Origin: Acidobacteriaceae bacterium
Lineage (GTDB): Bacteria > Acidobacteriota > Terriglobia > Terriglobales > Acidobacteriaceae
DNA: 64,000 bases
Reading direction: 5' to 3'
Assembly (NCBI GenBank): GCA_025462885.1
Contig: JAOAPN010000003.1
Coordinates: 62,001-126,000, forward strand
Each line of letters starts with the position of its first letter. The first letter of the stretch is position 1. The notes under the pieces are model-generated. The model was not told where the DNA came from and did no database searches. It saw only the letters and a list, made by a program, of their open reading frames with translations. Both the position numbers and the translations under genes were made by a program. Positions 35,735 through 44,604 of the stretch are shown piece by piece.

Positions 35735-38700
35735 TTAGAAGTTGTACTTGAGTGCGAACTGTATGTCGCGGGGAGTAGATGTAGCGGTGGTGATCTGTCC
35801 GGCGTTTGAAGAATCAACCGTAGCGTTAGCGGTGCCGCCGTTAGGAGAACCGAAGCTCGTTGTATTCGGCAGGTTGAAGAATTCCGCTCGGAAGGAAAGA
35901 GTGCTCTCCCTGGGTAAAGCGAAGTTCTTGAAGATAGAGGCATCGTATTGCCGAGACATGTCAGTTCGTAAAGTATTCGCACGCACCTGACCGTAGGTGA
36001 AGTTTGGCGCGACGATGTACTTCGACCTGTCGAACCAGGCGTTGAGTGAACGTTTGAAGGTAGGATTTCCGCCCGCTGGGCTAAAGTTTGGTCTCTGATT
36101 ACTGACGCCCGTATTCGCGATGTCACTGGAGACGACCGGCGTATAAGGTGTACCGCTGCGAAGCACCACGATCGTCTGAAGCTTCCATCCGCCCAGGGTG
36201 TTGTTGACGATCCCGTTCGCCTTGCTGAGGAAGCGCTTTCCGCGTCCAAATGGAAGAGAATAAGTCGCGCTGAGTGCCAGGTTATGCGGGACGTCCGAAG
36301 GCGACAACGCATACTCGTATCCGGTGTTGCCGCCCAGCGAAGGGGATTGGTTGAACTGGAAGAACTTGGAGTAGGTGTAGGCGGCGGTTGCAGTGAGGCC
36401 GCTGCCGGCACGATGTTCGAACTTGGTCTGAAGCGAGTTGTAGTTCGTCGAGAGATCGGAGGTATTGAAGTTGATGGTGCCAAAGGGTTGATAGGGCCTG
36501 CGTGCCTGGATCGCTCCCGGTCCCGGCGTGGGATCGTTGAAGTCGTTGTTCCCACCGAGATGCACCCCGTGATTCCCAACGTATGCCACCTCCAGAACGT
36601 CCTTGCCGGAGATCTGACGCTGAATGGCAAGGCTGTAATGTTCGTTGACACCCATCTTCATACGTACCTTCGTCGGTGAGAGCGTGGGGTTCGCCAACGC
36701 CGATCCAAGCAGCGTGCCCTGGAAGAAGTTCGCAAGCGTTCGCGTGGGCGCAACGTTCGAAGTAGCGTTGACCGTCTCCGAAAGCCGGAAGGGCAGAACG
36801 CTAAGATTGACGCGGCCACCCGTTCCTTCTGGCTCGTAAAACATTCCGAAGCCGCCACGAATAATCGTCTTCTTGGAAGCGGCGAACGCGAATCCGACAC
36901 GAGGGCCGAACTGCGTCTTGTCGGTGTAGGTAATGTTGGAAGGCAGATGCGCCTGGCTGCTGGTCTGGATGTACTTCCCAAAAAACTGGTAGGCAAGAGG
37001 AGCAGCAAATTGGGCGCTGAGATCGGGAACCGTGCCGCTGCCCGAGACAATGATCGGCTGCGCCTGGGTCGGGTCGAAGGTCCCGACCTGTCCTTTGTAG
37101 CCGCTGGCCCACGGGGAGTATTCGTAGCGCAGACCGACATTGATGGTGAGTTTGTCCGTCAGTCGGATATCATCCTGCGCGAAGAACTGGCGGTAGGTCG
37201 CCTGACCACCGAAGTTATCGGCAGGAAAGGCGCGTGCGACGGACGAGGGATAGCCGAGCAGGAAGTCGGCATAGGCATCGCCTGCGTAATTGCCGTTGAA
37301 GGTGAACTGTCCTGCATACGTCTGGCTGTCGTAGCCCAGCCATTGGTAGTAGCGAACTAGGGTGCCGAACTTGAGCGATTGGCGTCCCTTCAGAATAGTG
37401 AAATTTTCGGTGACCTCGACGGCTTTTCGGTCCTGCGATTTAGGCCGCTGGTCGAACGTCGAACCCTGGATCGAACTGTAACCGCTCCATGCATAGTCGG
37501 GGAACGAACCTCCGCTGGTCGGCCGGAGTTGCCCGCTGAAGCCGGCCACTCCGAACTGGGTGTTGAAGTCCGGTCCCTGCAGGAAGGCGGCGAGGCGCAC
37601 ATGGCTGGGAAGGTAATGGGCCCGCAGCTCATTCACCATGTTCGAACCGATGTTGGTGATGACGCCGACCGCGATGTCCTGTCCGATCGAGGTCAGGGCC
37701 GCGGTCTTCAACGCAGGTGCCGCATTCGGATCGATCTCGCGATTGGTAACGTAAAGCCAGCGGGCAAAGAGACGATTGTGCGAGTTGATCTGGTGGTCCA
37801 GCCGCACCGTGTACTGGTTGAAATCAATTGCCTGCGAAGGAGCCGAGCTGAAGGTTCCAGTAGTCGTGTTCTGGCGCGGAATGTAAGCCAGAATAGCCGT
37901 AGCTGCAGGGGCAAGCCGGTTCTGGGGAATGGTATTTCCCGCAAAGGGAACTCGTACGACTGCACCGTTCACCGTCGTTGTAAGCAACGGATCGTAGATC
38001 GTCTTCGTGCCGAAATTTCCTGCGCGCTGGCCATCGTTTGGAACCGTCAGATTGAAGACCTGCCCCTGTCGCAGGCGTTGCCCCTCGAAGTTGACGAAGA
38101 AGAAGGTTCTATCTTTTCCGCTGTAGAGGTGCGGAATGCTGAGCGGACCGCCCAGACTGCCGCCGAACTGGTTGCGCTTCAAAATCTGCCGGGTCAGTGA
38201 GAAGTAGGCGCGGGCGTCCAGCTTGTCGTTGCGGATGAACTCGAACACACCGCCGTGGTACCGATTGGTGCCGCTCTTGGTCGTTGCATTGAAGAACGCG
38301 CCGCCACGGTTGTACTCGGACGAATAAGGGCTCTGCTGCACCGAAAACTCCTGCAGAGCATCGATGGATGTCTGAATGAACGTGCCGCCCTGATGCTGTT
38401 CGCTTACGTCGACTCCATCCAGCAGGAACGAGGTCGCACTGCCTCGGATACCGCTGATCACGTTGCCGTTTACCACCTCAGGCCGAATCGCCAGCGAGTT
38501 GCCCGTAGGAGGAAGCAGCACCGCGCCGGGCGTCAGTTGCGCCAGCCGAAAGAAGCCTCGGCCATTCAGCGGAAGGTCTGTGAGCTGTTCATTGGAAACC
38601 ACAGTGCCAAGACTAGCAGTATCCGTGCTCAGCAATGGTACGTCCGCAAACACCTGCACAGTCTCCGTCGACGACCCGACCTTGAGCTGCAGATCCTCGC

Positions 38701-39025
38701 GCACAATCTGTCCGACCTGGACTTCGATCGCCGAGGTGGTCGTCGTCTGGAAGCCCGGGCCCGTAACGCTGAGCGTGTAAGTTCCAGCCGGAACGGGAGT
38801 GATGACGAAGCTTCCGTTGGAGTCTGTAAAAGCACTGAGTTCAATGTTTGTGCTTGTATTTGTGGCCTTTACGGAGGCATGGACGACCACGGCTTCCTGG
38901 GAGTCTGTAATCCGGCCCGTGAAGCGGCCCGCTTCTACCTGGGCGGTCGCAACTCTACCGAGTGACAGAAGAACGATGGCAAGGATAAGAAAATCCGTTG
39001 CGCGAATCAGCAGTTTGACTTTCAT
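35735..39025 (-). CDS. TonB-dependent receptor, Oar-like (first gene of sugar operon)
   Basis: Outer-membrane receptor of 1096 residues. A signal peptide (FLILAIVLLSLGRVATAQ) is followed by a carboxypeptidase-regulatory-like domain (GRFTGRITDSQEAVVVHASV), a plug (LTDLPLNGRGFFRLAQLTPGA, ATSFLLDGVDVSEQ) and a barrel ending in QFALKYNF. Compared with the other two receptors in the window it is shorter in the barrel. It leads a seven-gene operon and so should import the oligosaccharide that GH39 and GH3 cut. ATG 39025 follows GAGGGAA. Its upstream region is shared with the divergent FadR-type regulator gene. Confidence 0.92.
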   Translation of the reverse strand: MKVKLLIRATDFLILAIVLLSLGRVATAQVEAGRFTGRITDSQEAVVVHASVKATNTSTNIELSAFTDSNGSFVITPVPAGTYTLSVTGPGFQTTTTSAIEVQVGQIVREDLQLKVGSSTETVQVFADVPLLSTDTASLGTVVSNEQLTDLPLNGRGFFRLAQLTPGAVLLPPTGNSLAIRPEVVNGNVISGIRGSATSFLLDGVDVSEQHQGGTFIQTSIDALQEFSVQQSPYSSEYNRGGAFFNATTKSGTNRYHGGVFEFIRNDKLDARAYFSLTRQILKRNQFGGSLGGPLSIPHLYSGKDRTFFFVNFEGQRLRQGQVFNLTVPNDGQRAGNFGTKTIYDPLLTTTVNGAVVRVPFAGNTIPQNRLAPAATAILAYIPRQNTTTGTFSSAPSQAIDFNQYTVRLDHQINSHNRLFARWLYVTNREIDPNAAPALKTAALTSIGQDIAVGVITNIGSNMVNELRAHYLPSHVRLAAFLQGPDFNTQFGVAGFSGQLRPTSGGSFPDYAWSGYSSIQGSTFDQRPKSQDRKAVEVTENFTILKGRQSLKFGTLVRYYQWLGYDSQTYAGQFTFNGNYAGDAYADFLLGYPSSVARAFPADNFGGQATYRQFFAQDDIRLTDKLTINVGLRYEYSPWASGYKGQVGTFDPTQAQPIIVSGSGTVPDLSAQFAAPLAYQFFGKYIQTSSQAHLPSNITYTDKTQFGPRVGFAFAASKKTIIRGGFGMFYEPEGTGGRVNLSVLPFRLSETVNATSNVAPTRTLANFFQGTLLGSALANPTLSPTKVRMKMGVNEHYSLAIQRQISGKDVLEVAYVGNHGVHLGGNNDFNDPTPGPGAIQARRPYQPFGTINFNTSDLSTNYNSLQTKFEHRAGSGLTATAAYTYSKFFQFNQSPSLGGNTGYEYALSPSDVPHNLALSATYSLPFGRGKRFLSKANGIVNNTLGGWKLQTIVVLRSGTPYTPVVSSDIANTGVSNQRPNFSPAGGNPTFKRSLNAWFDRSKYIVAPNFTYGQVRANTLRTDMSRQYDASIFKNFALPRESTLSFRAEFFNLPNTTSFGSPNGGTANATVDSSNAGQITTATSTPRDIQFALKYNF

Positions 39026-39082
39026 GTGGTTCCCTCATGCTGTACGTCCAATCCCAATCTGGATTGTCGGAGCGGGGACAAA

Positions 39083-39147
39083 GGTAGTACCGATAAAACC
39101 TGATTGTCAACCAATATCGAAAAATCTTTTGTCATGACCGATAGAAC
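39083..39147. promoter_or_regulatory. candidate operators between TonB receptor and FadR-type regulator
   Basis: The 164-bp divergent region holds a palindrome GGTA-G-TACC (39083-39091), a minus-strand TGGTTGACAA (39113-39104) close to the FadR-subfamily pattern TGGTnnACCA, a palindrome GTCATGAC (39131-39138), and a direct repeat ACCGATARAAC (39089-39099 and 39137-39147). Which of these the regulator binds cannot be told by reading; their clustering suggests that at least one is its site. Confidence 0.45.
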
Positions 39148-39189
39148 TGTTCGCTTTACATTTCCCGTGCTCATCCGCACTATGGACTC

Positions 39190-40032
39190 ATGGAGCATCG
39201 GCGTAAGGTCAAAATCGGGGCATCAGAGCACGTCCTCAGCAATAAAGAAGACGTAACGCATGTACTCATCCTGCGTTTCCAGCAGATGATCAGCGACGGT
39301 GTCCTGGCCCCCGGAACCAAGCTCCCACCGGAACGGGAACTCGCTGCAAGCTTTCGCGTAGCCCGCTCCTCCCTCCGTCAAGCGCTCAAAGTGCTTCAGA
39401 TCATGGGAGTCATTACGCAGAAGGTGGGCGACGGCAGCTACCTCAATCGCGATGCTTCGTCCGTGCTGGCCGTACCGATGGAGTTTCTCTTTCTCCTGGA
39501 CGACACCTCGGTGCAGGAGCTAACGGAGCTGCGCTTCCTCATCGAACCGGCACTCGCAGCGAAGGCCGCCGAACGCGCTACCTCCGACGATATCGCGCTG
39601 TTGCGCCAGTCCATCAAAGACCTCGAAAACAGCAAGCGAGATCGAGTCAAACTGGTTGCTTCCGACCTGCTCTTTCACCGCGCCATCTTCCAGGCATCCG
39701 GAAATCGCCTGACAGGCCGCCTCTTCCACACGATTCATCGCGCGATGCTCAACATGATGATCGTTACATCGCAGTTGGTGGACCTGGAGCACACGGTCGC
39801 CTTCCATAAACCCATTCTTGTCGCGATCGAGAACCGCGATCCCGAACTGGCATCGCGCCTCATGACAGCCCATCTGGCCGACGCCCGCGATCTTCTCGCT
39901 TCGAGCCGCGAAGAGGAGAACGCCAGAGTGCTGCGAGATCATCTGGCGACCAGCGCACTTGCTCTTTATAAAGATTTGCCCACCGAGAAAAAGGGCGCAG
40001 CGCGCTCAAAGGTACGACCAATGAAGTCCTGA
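39190..40032 (+). CDS. GntR-family transcriptional regulator, FadR subfamily
   Basis: Cytosolic repressor of 280 residues. The N-terminal winged helix spans residues about 22-90: LILRFQQMISDGVLAPGTKLPPERELAASF with recognition helix VARSSLRQALKVLQIMG. The C-terminal all-helical FCD domain has metal/ligand-site residues in DLLFHRAIFQASGN, VAFHKPILVAIENRD and MTAHLADARDLL; conserved His and Asp there suggest a carboxylate ligand. FadR-type regulators of sugar-acid operons usually respond to an aldonate or keto-acid intermediate. It is divergent from the TonB-GH39-dehydratase operon, the most likely target. The C-terminal tail is rich in Lys and Arg and appears disordered. Confidence 0.9.
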   Translation: MEHRRKVKIGASEHVLSNKEDVTHVLILRFQQMISDGVLAPGTKLPPERELAASFRVARSSLRQALKVLQIMGVITQKVGDGSYLNRDASSVLAVPMEFLFLLDDTSVQELTELRFLIEPALAAKAAERATSDDIALLRQSIKDLENSKRDRVKLVASDLLFHRAIFQASGNRLTGRLFHTIHRAMLNMMIVTSQLVDLEHTVAFHKPILVAIENRDPELASRLMTAHLADARDLLASSREEENARVLRDHLATSALALYKDLPTEKKGAARSKVRPMKS

Positions 40033-40148
40033 GATTTTTTGCAGCTCCCCCAACACTCTCCAATGCGCTGATAAGGCTATGATCCGCCGTCCGTTAGGAT
40101 TAGGGACTGACGATTTCTAACCCCATGCACCGCAGGAGAATGTGTCTC

Positions 40149-41267
40149 ATGAGTGGCAACAAAAGCCTTCGTTTATTGGTTTTACCCGGGGATGGCATCG
40201 GTCCGGAAGTAATGCAGCAGGCCCTCCACGTCGTCGCGTGGGCCGGCGAGCACGCCGCAGTGGACTTCGAAATTCGGGAAGGCGTTGTCGGAGGCGCCGC
40301 TGTCGACCTGTACGGAACACCCATCCTGGACGCAACCATCGACGCGGCCCGGCAGGCCGACGCTGTACTCTTCGGCTCGGTCGGCGGTCCGAAGTGGGAG
40401 AAGCTCGACTTCTCCCTTCGTCCCGAGATTGCCATCCTGCGCTTGCGGAAAGAGCTGTCCCTCTTCGCCAATCTGCGGCCCGTCACGGTCTTTGAACCTC
40501 TCATCGACTCCAGCACCATCAAGCCCGAGATCATTCGCAACCTGGATCTCGTCATCGTCCGCGAGTGCATGGGCGGCCTCTACTTCGGCGAGCCGCGTGG
40601 CATCGAGACCATGCCCGACGGCCAGACCCGAGGCTTCAACACCGAGACCTATGCGACCAGTGAGATCGAGCGCGTCGCCCGCGTAGCCTTCGACCTCGCG
40701 CGCCGACGGAGCCGTAAAGTCTGCAGCGTCGAGAAGGCAAACGTTACTGAGAGCGGCCTTGTCTGGCGTCAGGTCATCACCAAGCTGCACGAGCGCGAGT
40801 TCTCTGACGTGGAGCTGACCCACATGTACGCCGACAACTGCGCGATGCAACTCGTCCGCCGGCCGAAACAGTTTGACGTCATTGTCACCGGAAACATCTT
40901 CGGCGACATCCTCTCAGACCTCGCCTCCATGCTTACTGGAAGCCTCGGAATGCTGCCCTCCGCCACCATCGGCACCTCGAACGACGGCCGCTTCAGCCCT
41001 GCGCTCTACGAGCCGATTCACGGCTCCGCTCCCGATATCGCAGGCAAGGGAATCGCAAATCCCATGGCCCAGATTCTGAGCGTCGCCATGATGTTGCGCC
41101 TGTCGCTGAACCTCGAAAAAGAAGCTGAGATGGTGGAACAGGCTTGCATCTCCGCTCTTTCAAAAGGAGCCAGGACGGCCGACCTGGCCCACGACGGCGA
41201 AGCCACGCTCACAACCACACAGATGGGCGACGCAGTTCTGGCCGAGTTGCATCGGCTTATTTCTTAG
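40149..41267 (+). CDS. leuB: 3-isopropylmalate dehydrogenase
   Basis: Cytosolic NAD-dependent enzyme of leucine biosynthesis that oxidatively decarboxylates 3-isopropylmalate. Motifs are LLVLPGDGIGPEVMQQAL, LFGSVGGPKWEKLDF, LRLRKELSLFANLRPV, RECMGGLYFGEPRG, the Asp cluster NIFGDILSDLASM, and EPIHGSAPDIAGKGIANP. FANLRPV and LYFGEPRG favour LeuB over tartrate or isocitrate relatives. About 372 residues is normal. ATG 40149 lies ten bases after AGGAG; ATG 40140 touches that site and is unlikely. It follows the regulator gene by 116 bp on the same strand but belongs to a different pathway. Confidence 0.94.
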   Translation: MSGNKSLRLLVLPGDGIGPEVMQQALHVVAWAGEHAAVDFEIREGVVGGAAVDLYGTPILDATIDAARQADAVLFGSVGGPKWEKLDFSLRPEIAILRLRKELSLFANLRPVTVFEPLIDSSTIKPEIIRNLDLVIVRECMGGLYFGEPRGIETMPDGQTRGFNTETYATSEIERVARVAFDLARRRSRKVCSVEKANVTESGLVWRQVITKLHEREFSDVELTHMYADNCAMQLVRRPKQFDVIVTGNIFGDILSDLASMLTGSLGMLPSATIGTSNDGRFSPALYEPIHGSAPDIAGKGIANPMAQILSVAMMLRLSLNLEKEAEMVEQACISALSKGARTADLAHDGEATLTTTQMGDAVLAELHRLIS

Positions 41268-41303
41268 CATGCCAGCATTTTGCCAGAGAGCGAGACGACG
41301 TGT

Positions 41304-41429
41304 ATGCTGCGAAGCATGTTGAAGGTCTCATCCCAAGTCCGCACCGCGGCCAGCCAGCGCCAACTCGCTCTCCTTAGCGAGACTGCGCGAATTATTGGCA
41401 TTTCGATTCCAACGCAAGGCGGGACCTGA
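41304..41429 (+). CDS. possible Leu/Ile-rich leader peptide
   Basis: A 41-codon frame between leuB and the ACT gene. Its middle reads LALLSETARIIGISI; Leu, Ile and Val make up 11 of 41 residues. It ends 24 bases before an intrinsic terminator that itself precedes an IlvM-like gene. This resembles branched-chain amino-acid leaders. Bases GGCGG (41418-41422) could pair with CCGCC (41457-41461) of the terminator 5' arm, but that alternative is only five pairs. The frame has a weak ribosome binding site and could be chance. Confidence 0.35.
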   Translation: MLRSMLKVSSQVRTAASQRQLALLSETARIIGISIPTQGGT

Positions 41430-41453
41430 CCTTCAGAGACGCAATCTGAACCG

Positions 41454-41486
41454 AAGCCGCCCAGCGAAAGCTCAGGCGGCTTTTTT
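41454..41486 (+). terminator. intrinsic terminator between leuB and ACT gene
   Basis: A stem AAGCCGCC / GGCGGCTT extended by AGC/GCT around a GAAA tetraloop, followed by TTTTTT. It is either the leuB terminator or, given the Leu/Ile-rich frame before it and the IlvM-like gene after it, a conditional attenuator. Confidence 0.85.
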
Positions 41487-41532
41487 GTTGGCCATGCAAC
41501 GTTTCATGTGGATGCGATAGAGAGGAAGCACG

Positions 41533-41781
41533 ATGGAGTGGACGTACACGATCAACGCACTATCCCGCCCTCGAGTCCTGATGCGGGTCGTCCAGGTCTT
41601 CGACCAGCAGATGGTGCCGATGCGCGAGTGCCGCCTGATTGAGAGCGGAAACAGCCTGCGGATCACGGTCATCATCGATGCCGGGGAAGATCTTGCACGG
41701 CGGATGCATGCCAAGCTGTATAAGCAACTGGATATGGAGCATATTGATCTTGTCGGTGGACGTTCTGGTCAAAACGACTAG
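41533..41781 (+). CDS. IlvM-like small ACT-domain protein
   Basis: Small cytosolic protein of 82 residues with a single ACT fold. The pattern RVLMRVVQVFDQQMVPMRECRL, then LRITVIIDAGEDLARRM, then KLYKQLDMEHIDLV, follows E. coli IlvM, the regulatory subunit of acetolactate synthase II. ACT subunits bind a branched-chain amino acid and tune the catalytic subunit; no large subunit is present in this window, so this is an orphan. It has AGAGGA seven bases before ATG 41533. Proximity to leuB supports a branched-chain role. Confidence 0.75.
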   Translation: MEWTYTINALSRPRVLMRVVQVFDQQMVPMRECRLIESGNSLRITVIIDAGEDLARRMHAKLYKQLDMEHIDLVGGRSGQND

Positions 41782-41816
41782 ATGGCGCAGCGACTGAGAT
41801 CAGTCGCTGCGCCATC
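41781..41816. terminator. bidirectional hairpin between ACT and SDR genes
   Basis: A perfect 17-bp inverted repeat (arms 41781-41797 and 41800-41816, starting GATGGCGCAG) with a 2-base centre overlaps the last base of the ACT stop codon. It lies 36 bp past the end of the convergent SDR gene. On the minus strand it is followed by a T-containing stretch, so it probably ends both transcripts. Confidence 0.8.
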
Positions 41817-41852
41817 ATGAACGTAGCAAGCGCTTCCGGTGTTCTCGTCGCC

Positions 41853-42635
41853 CTACAGCGGCGGTGTGAAACGCCCGTCCACCGCAGTCCATCCACCATC
41901 GACGATGGTGAGAGTTCCGGTGACAAACGAGCCGGCATCCGACGCCAGGTAAACAACCGCACCCGCCATCTCATGCGGCTTGGCCCAGCGGCCCAGGGCG
42001 CTCTTCTGCGCGTAGGCGTTGTACCAATCCTTGTTGGCCGCGATAGGCGCGGTCAGTGGAGTATCCACCACGCCGGGTCCGATCGCATTGACGCGAACGC
42101 CGCTGGAGGCGAGTTCTGCCGCGAGCGTACGGCACATCTGCAGTACGCCAGCCTTGGTCGCGGCGTACACGCCTTGCCCCGGCTCGACGGTGATGGCACG
42201 AATGCTGGCGAACGCAATGATGCTGCCCTTACCGCGCTTCTTCATGTTGCGTCCAGCGGCGGTGATCAGGCGGAACGTGCCCTTCAGGTTCAGCGTGACG
42301 ACGCGGTCGAACTCTTCTTCCGTCATGTCCAGCAGTTGTTTGCGAACATTGATGGCCGGAGTGCTCACCAGCACATCGAGATCCGGCAGTGCGGCGATCG
42401 CAGCGATCACGGCTTCGCCATCGCGCATGTCAAAGGCCAGGGCCTCCGCGCTGCCGCCGGTTTCCTTGATCGCGTCGGCGACCTTCTGGGCATTTTCAAC
42501 GTTGAGGTCGGCGCAGAGAACATGGGCTCCATGGGCCGCAAGCCCCAGAGCAGCGGCCTCGCCGATGCCGCTGCCTGCTCCTACAACGAGTGCTTTTCTG
42601 TCGGTTAGATCGAAGAGTTTCTTGTAGTCGAACAC
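41853..42635 (-). CDS. short-chain dehydrogenase/reductase
   Basis: Classical SDR of 260 residues. Cofactor motif is ALVVGAGSGIGEAAALGL with Asp after strand 2 (LCADLN), which favours NAD. The catalytic triad is Ser in IAFASIRAI with YAATK supplying Tyr and Lys. The usual NNAG motif is replaced by STPAI, an uncommon variation. The C-terminus VTGTLTIVDGGWTAV is normal. The substrate is unknown; sugars, hydroxyacids and polyols are typical. It stands alone, 284 bp from the divergent PHP-hydrolase gene. Confidence 0.87.
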   Translation of the reverse strand: MFDYKKLFDLTDRKALVVGAGSGIGEAAALGLAAHGAHVLCADLNVENAQKVADAIKETGGSAEALAFDMRDGEAVIAAIAALPDLDVLVSTPAINVRKQLLDMTEEEFDRVVTLNLKGTFRLITAAGRNMKKRGKGSIIAFASIRAITVEPGQGVYAATKAGVLQMCRTLAAELASSGVRVNAIGPGVVDTPLTAPIAANKDWYNAYAQKSALGRWAKPHEMAGAVVYLASDAGSFVTGTLTIVDGGWTAVDGRFTPPL

Positions 42636-42919
42636 TGTGCGTAGCTCCCTTTTTGATTGAGGAATGTCGTGCCAGCCAACCGCTTTCTTGACGCCGTATC
42701 GCGCAACTCGATTCGTACGGCGGAGAAGAACTTTCGGTAAAAGGCTGTGACAGTGATTGACTCTAACGCTTAAACCGGGATTTGCCTACGTTGCGCCCCA
42801 CGCCGAAGGGCTGGCAGTGCCACGATGGCAAGCGGTTCATCCGCTGCTGGTATGCTTCTGCGTAAATCGCTTCGAAGATCAAGAAGTTGAATAAAAAAGT
42901 TTTTGGGAGAGGTCTTGCT

Positions 42920-44416
42920 ATGTCTTTTCGCCTGCAACTTCGTAGGATGTTCCGATTGGTTTTCGGGCTCGCCGTGGCGTGCGGATGGCTCGCGCTTTCG
43001 GCGGATGGATCCGCTCAGATGGCTTCCTCGGACATCGTGCTGCATGGCTCGATCACACCTGACAAGCTGGGCAAGCACGAGATGCTCGCCTTCACGGTGC
43101 CCGCAGGAATCGAGCGGATGAACGTCGAACTGATCTCGCCCGGTTTTCAAAAAGGCATGTACCTTACGGCCGGACTCTTCGATCCGCAACGCTATCGGGG
43201 CGAAGGACGCAGCACGTTTACCGTCTCGACGGTCGATGCAACCGGCCCCTATCTGCCCGGCCCAATCGTTCCGGGCGAGTGGCATATCGCGATCGGATAC
43301 AACTGGGTCGCGCCCGGTTCCAAAGGCGACTTCACGGTGAAGATTCATCTCTCGTCACAGCTCGATCCTGAACGCTATCGTGTTCTGAATGCGAAACCCG
43401 GCTGGTACAAGGGCGATATGCACTCCCACACCGGCCTGACCGATGCGATGTGCAAGAGCCAGTCCGGCGCGAACGTTCCCTGTCCGCCGTTTCGCCTCTT
43501 TGAGGCAGCGGCCTTGCAGGAGCTGGACTTTCTCGCTGTCACCGATCACAACACACCTGCCACCTTCAACGAGATGATGCAGTCGCAGCTCTACTTCGAC
43601 AGGATGCTGCTGATCGGAGGTGAAGAGATTACGACCGTCAAGGGTCACGCCAACGTCTGGGGAACGGAAGGCTTTCTCGACTATCGCGTCGCGGAGAGCG
43701 GCTTCACCGCGAACGACCTCTTCGACCAGGCCCACAAGCTGCACGCCTTGGTCAGCATCAACCACTCCTGCTGGCCCTACGACGGACGTTGCCCGGGCTG
43801 CGGCTGGGGTTGGGCCCAGACCGACTTCAGCAAGGTGGACGCCATCGAGATCATCAACGGTTATCACGAGCATGGATCGTGGTTTACCCCGCCTCCGGGA
43901 GACGGCGTTCCCTTCTGGGAGGCGCAGTTGGCCAAGGGCTTGCGACCGACCGGAGTCGGCGGTGGCGACGAACACCGAGCCGGCGAGCAGCTTGCGCTCC
44001 ACGACGGAGTTGGGATTCCAACCACGGTGGTCTACGCGCGGGAGCTCTCGGAACCGGCCATTCTCGAAGCGATCAAGGCGGGACACGTCTTCGTGCAGGT
44101 AACGGGGCCGGAAGGCACTCCGCTCTACCTCACCTCGGGAACCGCGATGATGGGCGACGCGATCGCAGCGGAGGCAGGGAAGAGCGTCGAGTTTGCCATC
44201 GCGACCCCCAAAGCTGCGGACTTGAAGCTGAAACTCGTGCTCGACGGCCACGAAGTGAAAGAGCTTCCCGCTGCCGTTCCCGACGGCGAAGGCGTGAAGT
44301 GGAGCTATCGCTTCCAGTCCGATGGCAAGCGTCATTGGCTGCGGGCGGAGCTGGTCGACGCCAGGGGCGAGAGCGTTACGTTGACGAATCCGATCTACGT
44401 GAACTGGGCGAAATGA
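42920..44416 (+). CDS. exported CehA/McbA-type PHP-domain metallohydrolase
   Basis: Periplasmic or secreted metal-dependent hydrolase of about 498 residues. After a signal peptide (LVFGLAVACGWLALSADGSAQ) comes a beta-sandwich of about 130 residues, then the PHP fold with metal ligands in KGDMHSHTG, FLAVTDHNT, GGEEITTVKGHANVWG, VSINHSCWPYDG and VGGGDEHRAG. A final beta domain closes the chain. CehA and McbA hydrolyse aryl carbamates; most relatives probably cleave phosphoesters or other esters. ATG 42920 has AGAGG seven bases upstream; a TTG at 42887 is less likely. The following gene encodes another exported esterase-type enzyme. Confidence 0.83.
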   Translation: MSFRLQLRRMFRLVFGLAVACGWLALSADGSAQMASSDIVLHGSITPDKLGKHEMLAFTVPAGIERMNVELISPGFQKGMYLTAGLFDPQRYRGEGRSTFTVSTVDATGPYLPGPIVPGEWHIAIGYNWVAPGSKGDFTVKIHLSSQLDPERYRVLNAKPGWYKGDMHSHTGLTDAMCKSQSGANVPCPPFRLFEAAALQELDFLAVTDHNTPATFNEMMQSQLYFDRMLLIGGEEITTVKGHANVWGTEGFLDYRVAESGFTANDLFDQAHKLHALVSINHSCWPYDGRCPGCGWGWAQTDFSKVDAIEIINGYHEHGSWFTPPPGDGVPFWEAQLAKGLRPTGVGGGDEHRAGEQLALHDGVGIPTTVVYARELSEPAILEAIKAGHVFVQVTGPEGTPLYLTSGTAMMGDAIAAEAGKSVEFAIATPKAADLKLKLVLDGHEVKELPAAVPDGEGVKWSYRFQSDGKRHWLRAELVDARGESVTLTNPIYVNWAK

Positions 44417-44464
44417 CCTTGAATTCGGTCAGTTTTGCATTTCACGGCTTCGGTATACCGAGTG

Positions 44465-44493
44465 TTGACATATCCAAAACGCGTGTCTACGAT
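44465..44493 (+). promoter_or_regulatory. sigma-70-type promoter for the phosphodiesterase gene
   Basis: A perfect -35 TTGACA (44465-44470) and a -10-like TACGAT (44488-44493) are 17 bp apart, 111 bp before the alkaline-phosphatase-superfamily gene. This suggests that gene has its own promoter in addition to any read-through from the PHP hydrolase. Confidence 0.6.
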
Positions 44494-44604
44494 CAATTCC
44501 ACAGTCACCAGAAGCCAGCTTTTACCTTTCAGGGCGGGATCTACCCCTGAACTTGAGTCTTGTACTTGCAGCGAGATAGGGTGAGGAACCGATGAGAAGA
44601 ACCG

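Noticed and set aside
40125..40148. Leader or longer N-terminus for leuB
   Set aside because: The bases contain the ribosome binding site AGGAG and code no conserved residues.
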